47,624 nucleotides of DNA, from positions 1 through 47,624 of the forward strand of contig CAJXRQ010000026.1 of NCBI GenBank assembly GCA_913060505.1. The letters run 5' to 3'. Position numbers and translations under genes: made by a program. Under the pieces are notes generated by a model, which was given only the letters and a program-made list of their open reading frames with translations, did no database searches and was not told the origin of the DNA. The stretch is from an uncultured Desulfovibrio sp. Lineage in GTDB: Bacteria; Desulfobacterota; Desulfovibrionia; Desulfovibrionales; Desulfovibrionaceae. Each line of letters begins with the position of its first letter. Within the stretch, counting starts at the first letter, position 1. This document shows, one piece after another, positions 41,487 to 47,624 of the stretch.

Positions 41487-41903
41487 ATGGGACGTCAGGG
41501 GAATACAGCACGTTCAGGCGTGCAATCGAAGCGGAAAGGCGAAAGCGGGTTTACGCTGGTGGAAGTCCTGGCCGCGTTGACTTTTCTGGCGGTGGCCGGG
41601 TTGGCCATTATGCATGCCAATCGTTCCAACATGGATACCCTGAGCAATGCACGGCAAATGGATACGGCGCAACTTTTGGCTCGAACCGTCCTGTTCGACC
41701 TGCATCAGGACGGGGTTTCCGATCTCACGGACAGGGAAGGCGAATTTGAGGACTATCCCGGCTTTTTGTGGCATGCCCGGGCCTATTCCATGCAAAAGCC
41801 CGAAGGCTGGTTTCGGCTGCTAATTTCCGTGCAATGGGATGATCCTTCCGCAATGTTGGAGAAGAAGCGGGAGATTCAAGTGGAAGAGGTTCTGGCGCGA
41901 TGA
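41487..41903 (+). CDS. gspI: Minor pseudopilin GspI
   Basis: A prepilin with cleavage motif ESG|FTLVEVLAALTFLAVAGLA and the Glu at +5, followed by a small periplasmic domain. It is the first gene of the gspI-J-K-L-M-AB-G-H series and has the usual GspI size. The start is uncertain: ATG 41487 gives a 21-residue leader, while GTG 41520 gives a leader of about 10 residues, more typical for prepilins. Neither has a strong ribosome site. The stop overlaps the gspJ start (ATGA). GspI, J, K and H form the pseudopilus tip. Confidence 0.82.
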   Translation: MGRQGNTARSGVQSKRKGESGFTLVEVLAALTFLAVAGLAIMHANRSNMDTLSNARQMDTAQLLARTVLFDLHQDGVSDLTDREGEFEDYPGFLWHARAYSMQKPEGWFRLLISVQWDDPSAMLEKKREIQVEEVLAR

Positions 41904-42544
41904 TCCGGGCAACGTATAGCCGCAGAGCCGGTTTTACCTTGCTGGAGGTCATGATAGCCGTGGCGCTGACGGCCACGGTTTCCCTCGTGCTATTCGTGCT
42001 GTTCGATTCTTCGGTGGACGTGGCCGTGTTGGCTCGCCATGGAGATGACAGGTCGCAGGCCATATCCGTGTTTGATGGAATCGTAATGGATGATTTGCGT
42101 AGTATCACGGTTTCCAATGCCACCAGCGAGGATTTTCATTTTTCAGCAAAAGAGCCTCATGCCGACTCCGGTGCGTTTCTCGAATTTCCCTCCTCGGTGT
42201 CTCTGGATACCAGCCTCCCTTATCCCAACTGCGCGGTATATCGGGTTGAATACAAGTTGCGGACGCGTCCAGACGGCGAAGGTCTGGCTCTTGTGCGTTC
42301 CGAACGCCCGTGGTGCGGGGTGAAAGGCAAATGGGATTTTGTGGATTACGTGTTGCTGGATGACGTGGAATCCATCGAGGCTGAGTATTACAATTCGAAA
42401 ACAGACCAGTTCGCTTCCGTGTGGCGCAGTGGCCGCAAGACCCGGCTTCCGCAGGCCGTTCGTTTTCGGCTCACCTTGCGGGATGGGCAGGGTGGTTCTG
42501 AAGAACGGACATTGTTGTATAACGTGAGCGGAGCCGGACTGTGA
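41900..42544 (+). CDS. gspJ: Minor pseudopilin GspJ
   Basis: A 214-residue prepilin with a short basic leader, cleavage after RRAG before FTLLEVMIAVALTATVSLVLF (helix in two parts), and Glu at +5. The large C-terminal domain and its position between gspI and gspK identify it as GspJ. It is translationally coupled at both ends by 4-base overlaps. Confidence 0.88.
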   Translation: MIRATYSRRAGFTLLEVMIAVALTATVSLVLFVLFDSSVDVAVLARHGDDRSQAISVFDGIVMDDLRSITVSNATSEDFHFSAKEPHADSGAFLEFPSSVSLDTSLPYPNCAVYRVEYKLRTRPDGEGLALVRSERPWCGVKGKWDFVDYVLLDDVESIEAEYYNSKTDQFASVWRSGRKTRLPQAVRFRLTLRDGQGGSEERTLLYNVSGAGL

Positions 42545-43584
42545 TTGAGCGGTGTGCCAAGGTGCGTTCTGTTGCGGATTCCCGGAGTGGCGTGGCGATG
42601 ATTCTGGTGCTGTTGATCATCCCTGCCGTACTTTTGCTGGTGGCTGGTACCACACGCCTGCTTTTGGTGCGCTATGCAGGATCGGCCAGCCAGCGTACAC
42701 GTGCTGCCGGGGATGCTCTGCTGGAATCGGGGTTGGCTCTTTCGCAGGCATTTCTCAATGGGAAAATGACTGGCTATTCCGAACCGGAGTTGTATCCGGA
42801 AAAGTTTTCCGAAGTGTTGCAAACGGTTTCCAACCAATTGGAATCGGCCTCTATAACCGGTTTCATTACCAATGAATATGGCCGGATTTCACTTGATGTC
42901 CTGGCCGGGTATTCAGATAACGCCACGGCTGTGGGCAAAGATATGGTCACGGACACGGCCCGTATATTCGAAGAGTTGGTGGAAGATCTTTGCGACCAGC
43001 ACGGTTTTGATGCGGACCCACGCGATCTGCTGACTTCCATCGCCATATGGTCCGGGGCAAAAGACAAGCGGCACGACAAGACATGGTATGCCTCCCGGAG
43101 GCCGCCGTATACCCTGCCCGGCAGGGCGCTTTCTTCTCCTGACCAGTTGTTGCTGCTTCGTTGGCCCGGTATCTCCCGCCGTGATTTCAAGACGTTGTAC
43201 AACGGCACGGATGAAGTTCCCGGTTTGCGGGAATTCGTTACGGTCTGGAGCAAAGGCCCGTTGGACATGCGTGCAGCTGCGGGGCCGGTGTTGCAGGCCG
43301 TAGCGGAAGTTGCAGGGGCACGCAATCGCAAGGCGAGGTCATTTGCCCGGGAGATCCTTGAGCGGCGCGAGGACGGTGATGATGAAAATCAGTCATGGTA
43401 TCGGAATGCAATTCTTTCCGTTGGCATGAATGTCGACGATTTTCCGACCAAGGCGTTGGGCAACGGTGGCAAGACGTATCGCGTGGAATTGGTTGTGCAG
43501 AGTGGAGCCGGGACTATCAGAGCCTTGACCGTGATGCGGCGAACTGCGAAGAAGTATCAGCAATTATTCAGACTCAGGTATTGA
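42541..43584 (+). CDS. gspK: Minor pseudopilin GspK
   Basis: A 347-residue protein. The N-terminus ADSRSGVAMILVLLIIPAVLLLV is a prepilin-like helix that lacks Glu at +5, as is normal for GspK. The large periplasmic domain contains DPRDLLTSIAIWSGAKD and a WPGISRRDFKTLYN segment characteristic of the family's saposin-like subdomain. The start is GTG 42541, overlapping the gspJ stop (GTGA). GspK caps the pseudopilus tip with GspI and GspJ. Confidence 0.9.
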   Translation: MIERCAKVRSVADSRSGVAMILVLLIIPAVLLLVAGTTRLLLVRYAGSASQRTRAAGDALLESGLALSQAFLNGKMTGYSEPELYPEKFSEVLQTVSNQLESASITGFITNEYGRISLDVLAGYSDNATAVGKDMVTDTARIFEELVEDLCDQHGFDADPRDLLTSIAIWSGAKDKRHDKTWYASRRPPYTLPGRALSSPDQLLLLRWPGISRRDFKTLYNGTDEVPGLREFVTVWSKGPLDMRAAAGPVLQAVAEVAGARNRKARSFAREILERREDGDDENQSWYRNAILSVGMNVDDFPTKALGNGGKTYRVELVVQSGAGTIRALTVMRRTAKKYQQLFRLRY

Positions 43585-43599
43585 ACGTGGCGGGGAAGA

Positions 43600-45159
43600 A
43601 TGGCGAGCACGTTGATTGTCGATATAGCCGATGGGCAGATATGCCTTGTGCGGCTGGAGGGACGGGGACGCAAGGCCGTTGTGAACGGTTGTGCTGCCAT
43701 GCCCGCACCTGAGGCTGAACCGGAGGCGCCTTTGTCTCCGGACGCCGTTGCCGAAGCTGCTGTTGACCTTGCAGCACGTCATTCCCTGCTGGCCGATGAC
43801 TGCGTGTTGGGACTGGATTGCCGGTCCGCTCTGCTTCGAGAATTCGTTTTCCCTTTTTCCTCTCGGAGCAAGATTGAGCGTGCTTTGCTGTTCCAGCTCC
43901 TTGAAGAATCCCCTGTGCCGTTGGACGAATTGGTATACTCCTTAGTGCGAGGCCCGGTTCGGGAGACAGGAACACACATCAGTGTGGCCGCGCTTCGGCG
44001 CACTGAACTTGGCGAATGGCTGGCCGCGTTCGACAGGGCGGGACTGCCGATTTCCCGGGCATGCCTTGATCTGGACGGAATGGTCAACTGCTGCAATGCG
44101 GACAACACAGGTCGTGTCATCGTGGTCGATATAGGAGAGGAACGCACCGTTGCCGCCTTCATGGAAAGCGGTCGCCTGCTCGCCGGTCGTGTTGCCGATC
44201 AAGGTGAGCGGGACGTATTGGACACATTGGTTCGTGAATGTGGCTTGGGGCATGATGCTGCAGAGCGAACATTGATTTTTGCCGATTTGACAGCAGCCGC
44301 GGAAGGCACGGAACCTGCTTCAGCTGAGGAGCGGACTTTGTATTGCGTGCGTCAGGGGCTTGAAAGCCTGTGCACGGCTTTGCACCGGGAGATTGCGCTT
44401 TTCCAACGGCATCATGGTTATTGGCCGGAGGAAATGATCGTGGGTGGGCCGTTGGCGCGAGTTCGTGGCTTGAAGTCGCTTTTGGAAGACCGTTTCGATT
44501 GTCGTGTGCGCCTCTGGGCTGAAGATTGTGTTGCTGCCACGACGTATGATTCCGTTGCTGAAAGCTGTTCATATATGCGTGCGCATGGTTTGGCACACGG
44601 CATTATACCGGGGTTTGATTTTTGTCAGGGCGAGTTTGCGCGTTCCTCTGCTCATTCCATGGGCGGCCCCATGGTACGCCGCACCATGTTTTGGGCCGGG
44701 GGCGTGTTGGTTTCTTTTATGATACTTGCCTTGGCTACAGCCCATTCCCGGATGCAGCAGGCAGACCTGCTGCAAGAGAAAGTGGCCCGGGTGTATCGGA
44801 AGGCGCTCGATGGCGTCCGCTCAGGGCTTTCTTCCATGCAGTATGAAAGTATTTTGCGCCAGCGTATGGCGGACTTTGATGCCAGCCGAAACAACAATGC
44901 CGACCGTTCGGTTCTGGATGTGCTTGCCGCCGTGCATGGCGTGGCCGACGTTGCCTCCTCCCTGCGATTGGGAGAGTTGACTTTGGATGGGCGGAGGGTG
45001 GCCTTCAAGGGCGAGGCTGCCGGATTTGACGCAGTGGAAAAAGTCCGTGCTGCACTGGAGAAAAATGCATTGTTTTCTGCAGCGGAAATCAAGGAAAGTG
45101 CTGTACGCAAAAAAGGCAAGGGTATTCGTTTCGCAATGGAATTGGAGCGAAAACCATGA
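43600..45159 (+). CDS. gspL: Type II secretion protein GspL
   Basis: A 519-residue bitopic protein. The cytoplasmic actin-like domain occupies about residues 1-355. One membrane helix lies near residues 365-390 (MFWAGGVLVSFMILALATA) and a periplasmic ferredoxin-like domain of about 130 residues follows. It is longer than many GspL proteins because of the cytoplasmic part. It recruits GspE and partners GspM. ATG 43600 has a GGGGAAG site; the stop overlaps gspM (ATGA). Confidence 0.87.
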   Translation: MASTLIVDIADGQICLVRLEGRGRKAVVNGCAAMPAPEAEPEAPLSPDAVAEAAVDLAARHSLLADDCVLGLDCRSALLREFVFPFSSRSKIERALLFQLLEESPVPLDELVYSLVRGPVRETGTHISVAALRRTELGEWLAAFDRAGLPISRACLDLDGMVNCCNADNTGRVIVVDIGEERTVAAFMESGRLLAGRVADQGERDVLDTLVRECGLGHDAAERTLIFADLTAAAEGTEPASAEERTLYCVRQGLESLCTALHREIALFQRHHGYWPEEMIVGGPLARVRGLKSLLEDRFDCRVRLWAEDCVAATTYDSVAESCSYMRAHGLAHGIIPGFDFCQGEFARSSAHSMGGPMVRRTMFWAGGVLVSFMILALATAHSRMQQADLLQEKVARVYRKALDGVRSGLSSMQYESILRQRMADFDASRNNNADRSVLDVLAAVHGVADVASSLRLGELTLDGRRVAFKGEAAGFDAVEKVRAALEKNALFSAAEIKESAVRKKGKGIRFAMELERKP

Positions 45160-45671
45160 TTGCACGTCTGTTTACGGGAGAGCACGGACGGGCAGTGACG
45201 TTGGGGGTTGTCGGCGTTGGCCTTCTTTTGTTGGTGCAATTTGTTTTTCTGCCGTTGGGCCGCGCTGTTTTGGACTCTGAAAAACGAATCCATTCCGCGC
45301 AAAAAGCCCTGGCCCGGGCCGAGCGTCTTGCCCGTGAATATTCGTTGCTTCGCAGCACGGTTCCTGTTGCCGGGAGCGATGGAGTCGATGAACAAACCTC
45401 GCTTTTTGCGCGTATGGAGGCCGCGGCCCGGAGATTGGGGCTTACGCCCATGGTGGAATCCATGCGCCCGGAGAACAAAAAGCTTCCGGACGGAACCGCA
45501 ATGCGGCAAGTGCATGTCCGCATGCGCGGTTTGGGCATGCAGGAATTGCTTGAATATTTGCACGCATGTGAAGCCAGCGTGGGCGGTCGTATCCGTAATC
45601 TTGGGCTGCGCCGTAACCAGGAGCAGTTGTTGGATGTGGAGTTGGTCGTATCCGGGCGGGAGGGCTTATGA
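45156..45671 (+). CDS. gspM: Type II secretion protein GspM
   Basis: A 171-residue inner-membrane protein. A short cytoplasmic tail is followed by one helix near residues 14-33 (LGVVGVGLLLLVQFVFL) and a coiled-coil/ferredoxin-like periplasmic domain with EYSLLRSTVP and GLGMQELLEYLHACE. It is coupled to gspL and to the next gene by 4-base overlaps. Size, topology and position identify GspM, which localises GspL. Confidence 0.87.
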   Translation: MIARLFTGEHGRAVTLGVVGVGLLLLVQFVFLPLGRAVLDSEKRIHSAQKALARAERLAREYSLLRSTVPVAGSDGVDEQTSLFARMEAAARRLGLTPMVESMRPENKKLPDGTAMRQVHVRMRGLGMQELLEYLHACEASVGGRIRNLGLRRNQEQLLDVELVVSGREGL

Positions 45672-47092
45672 GCCAGCTCGACAAAAAACGCATTGGAACC
45701 GGAGCCAATCCGTTCAGCGATTCCTCCAAGTCGTTTCATTTTTACCCTTCCCAAAGCCATCGCAGAGGCGTGCACCGCATAACCAGAGGCCTGCGTTCAG
45801 CATGTGGCCTGATTTTGCTTATAGGCGAGATAGGAATAGGCAAGACCACGCTGGCTCGGCATGTTCAATCGTCGTGTCGCCGGGAGTTTGCCTTTGCCGA
45901 GTTGGGGAACCCCTATCTCACGCCCAATGAGCAACTCCATTTTTTATGTTCACGCTTCAAGGTGAATGCGACAGGACTGACCACCACGGATGATTACGTG
46001 CAAGCCTTGCGACGTTGTTTTGTCCGGCTGTTGGAACAGGGGCGCCCTCCGGTGGTGGTCCTTGACGAAAGCCATTTGTTGGATCGTGCCCATTTCGGAT
46101 TGCTGCTCATTTTGTCCAATCTGCGGCATGAGGAAAAACCGTTGGTTCAGATTCTGCTTGTGGGGCAAATGGAGTTGTTGGAACGACTGGCGGAACCCGG
46201 ATTGGAGGCTATGAATCAGCGCATCGGTGTTCGATGCGAGCTGGCTCCTCTGAATAGGGAAGACACGGGCCGGTATATCCAGTTCAAACTGCACAAGGCC
46301 GGTCACTTAGGGCGTTCTCCATTTACGTACAAAGCCGTTGCCCGGATATGGGAGATTTCCGGTGGTTTGCCCAGACTGATCAACCACGCCTGTTCCCATG
46401 CGTTGGATCATGCCGGTTTTGCCGGGAAGACTCGTATTACTCCCGACAATATTGAGCGAGTCTATCGTGATCCCTTGTACACGGGACTTTTTCGTATTCG
46501 GACTCAGCCTGAGCGGCGCACAAGAAGGGCAGTACCTGCTATTGCGGCAACAGTATTGTGCCTCGTGCTGGCTGGCTTTTTTTTCTGGTTTCGATTTGGC
46601 GCAGGCGTTGGGGAAAAGAGCCCGGATAATCAGATGGCGCACAACATGGTGCGCATGGCACCGGAACCAGCTCCGGATATGTCGCAACTTTTGGTTGAAC
46701 CTCGGTTTTCTGCCCGGGATGATGCTGATATGGGAACTCCTGTGGTCGTGGAAGAAGCTGGCTCGGGAATGAGTTCACAAACGGGGCAAACTGATATAGG
46801 TTCCGTGAAGTTTGGGCCGGCTGTATTGAATGAAGGCTCGCGCAATAATGAAGAGCGTGTAGGCACCTATCCTGTCCCTGAGCCCGGTTCGCCAGTGAAC
46901 GCCTTGAGCGTAGACGCCGTGGCATGGGATAAAAATCCGGATAAGCGAATGGCTATCATCAACGGAACCATTCTTCATGCAGGTGATGCCATCATGGGTA
47001 TCCGGTTGCATGCCATAACCCCGAATGGGTTGGTGCTGGAATATGACGGCAAATTATATGAAAGGGATGCGCCCGGTGCAGACGGGCAATGA
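45668..47092 (+). CDS. ExeA/GspA-like AAA ATPase fused to a GspB-type domain
   Basis: A 474-residue protein. An AAA ATPase domain (about residues 20-270) has Walker A GEIGIGKTTL and Walker B VVVLDESHLL. It is followed by a membrane helix near residues 288-308 (AVPAIAATVLCLVLAGFFFW). A low-complexity periplasmic linker leads to a C-terminal stretch with DAVAWDKNPDKRMAIINGTI and GIRLHAITPNGLVLEYDG, which resembles the GspB (T2SSB) domain. In Aeromonas and Vibrio, GspA and GspB are separate and help insert the secretin through the cell wall. Here the two functions appear joined in one polypeptide. No peptidoglycan-binding domain is evident. Confidence 0.8.
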   Translation: MSQLDKKRIGTGANPFSDSSKSFHFYPSQSHRRGVHRITRGLRSACGLILLIGEIGIGKTTLARHVQSSCRREFAFAELGNPYLTPNEQLHFLCSRFKVNATGLTTTDDYVQALRRCFVRLLEQGRPPVVVLDESHLLDRAHFGLLLILSNLRHEEKPLVQILLVGQMELLERLAEPGLEAMNQRIGVRCELAPLNREDTGRYIQFKLHKAGHLGRSPFTYKAVARIWEISGGLPRLINHACSHALDHAGFAGKTRITPDNIERVYRDPLYTGLFRIRTQPERRTRRAVPAIAATVLCLVLAGFFFWFRFGAGVGEKSPDNQMAHNMVRMAPEPAPDMSQLLVEPRFSARDDADMGTPVVVEEAGSGMSSQTGQTDIGSVKFGPAVLNEGSRNNEERVGTYPVPEPGSPVNALSVDAVAWDKNPDKRMAIINGTILHAGDAIMGIRLHAITPNGLVLEYDGKLYERDAPGADGQ

Positions 47093-47105
47093 GTTTGGAG
47101 GGATA

Positions 47106-47543
47106 ATGGACGACAGAAAGTGCGCCCGGAGCGGTTTTACGCTTATAGAGCTGATGGTCGTGGTGGTTATTCTCGGTGTGTTGGCTGGTCTCATTGTGCC
47201 GCAATTCATGGATGAACCGCAAAAGGCGCGGGTGGTCAAAACGCAGTTGCAGATGGAAAGCATTTCCACGGCACTCAAGAAGTTTTATCTGGATAATGGA
47301 TTCTATCCCACCACCGAACAAGGGTTGAGTGCTCTGGTTCAAAAACCTTCGTCCGGCAGAATCCCCAAGAATTTTGCCGTGAGCGGCTATCTTTCCAAAG
47401 TGCCCAAAGACGCTTGGGGAACCGATTTTGTATATGTTGCCCCGGGCAATCATGGCCCGTTCGATATCATCAGTTTTGGCGGCGATGGTGAAGAGGGCGG
47501 TTCGGATTATGACAGCGACATCAATAGCTGGGATTTACAATAG
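47106..47543 (+). CDS. gspG: Major pseudopilin GspG
   Basis: A 145-residue prepilin with cleavage ARSG|FTLIELMVVVVILGVLAGL, Glu at +5 and the diagnostic GspG segments NGFYPTTEQGLSALV, VPKDAWGTDFVY and DIISFGGDGEEGG (calcium-site region). ATG 47106 has a GGAGGG ribosome site; frame-open codons from 47025 belong to the preceding gene's 3' part. It forms the pseudopilus shaft. It lies 13 bases after the ExeA/GspB-like gene and overlaps gspH. Confidence 0.95.
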   Translation: MDDRKCARSGFTLIELMVVVVILGVLAGLIVPQFMDEPQKARVVKTQLQMESISTALKKFYLDNGFYPTTEQGLSALVQKPSSGRIPKNFAVSGYLSKVPKDAWGTDFVYVAPGNHGPFDIISFGGDGEEGGSDYDSDINSWDLQ

Positions 47544-47624
47544 ACGAAGCAACGGTTTTACGCTGTTCGAGCTGCTGGTGGTTATTGCCATAGCCGGAAT
47601 CATGTTGGCCGTGGCAATTCCGTT
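47509..47624 (+). CDS. gspH: Minor pseudopilin GspH, 5' end only
   Basis: Starting at ATG 47509, the frame gives a basic leader, then NG|FTLFELLVVIAIAGIMLAV with Glu at +5, and runs off the window end. The prepilin motif is clear and its place after gspG is that of GspH. It overlaps the gspG end by 35 bases. A GAGGG lies 11 bases upstream; the start is the only ATG before the motif. Confidence 0.8.
   Translation, partial: MTATSIAGIYNRRSNGFTLFELLVVIAIAGIMLAVAIP

Overview
The window (about 47.6 kb) reads like chromosome of a Gram-negative, diderm proteobacterium. The combination of a Vibrio-TonB2-like energy module, a type II secretion system with the AsmA-like GspN protein, an STT3/PglB-type oligosaccharyltransferase and a pyruvoyl-dependent arginine decarboxylase suggests a Desulfovibrio-like sulfate reducer. 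That assignment is inference from gene content; no rRNA or taxonomic marker gene lies in the window. I see no tRNA, rRNA, CRISPR array, insertion sequence or phage gene.

Region 1 (1-22.5 kb) is an envelope-transport and probable metallophore island. It opens with the tail of a LolA-like lipoprotein-sorting protein, an outer-membrane barrel and an MMPL/RND exporter. These are followed by an AraC regulator and a Ppm1/TcmP-type methyltransferase. On the minus strand, one five-gene operon encodes a TonB-dependent receptor, an O-methyltransferase-like enzyme and a NitT/TauT-type ABC importer (binding protein, permease, ATPase), with its own AraC regulator upstream. Next comes a complete TonB2-type module (DUF3450 protein, TtpC, ExbB, ExbD, TonB, TPR protein). 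A third AraC regulator then precedes a second TonB receptor and an RhtX/FptX-like MFS permease. Four Fur-box-like sites (14-15 of 19 matches to the classical consensus, counted by eye) lie in front of the receptor operon, two AraC genes and the TonB module. This points to iron-controlled uptake of one or more chelates. No NRPS, PKS or NIS synthetase is present in the window.

Region 2 (22.5-26 kb) holds single genes: a glycosyltransferase-like protein, a thioredoxin-type arsenate reductase, an HD-domain phosphohydrolase, and an AaxB-like pyruvoyl-dependent arginine decarboxylase that carries an N-terminal signal peptide. The last is the most unexpected single gene.

Region 3 (26-34.6 kb) is a surface-glycan and envelope region. 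It has two head-to-head family-4-like glycosyltransferases, a probably abundant outer-membrane barrel, a DPM1-like GT2 with a DUF2304 membrane partner, an alpha/beta hydrolase, an STT3 oligosaccharyltransferase and a FecR-domain protein.

Region 4 (34.7 kb to the end) is a nearly complete type II secretion system in three transcription units: gspF (+), gspC-D-E-N (-) and gspI-J-K-L-M-(A/B fusion)-G-H (+). GspH runs off the end of the window. No gspO prepilin peptidase is seen here.
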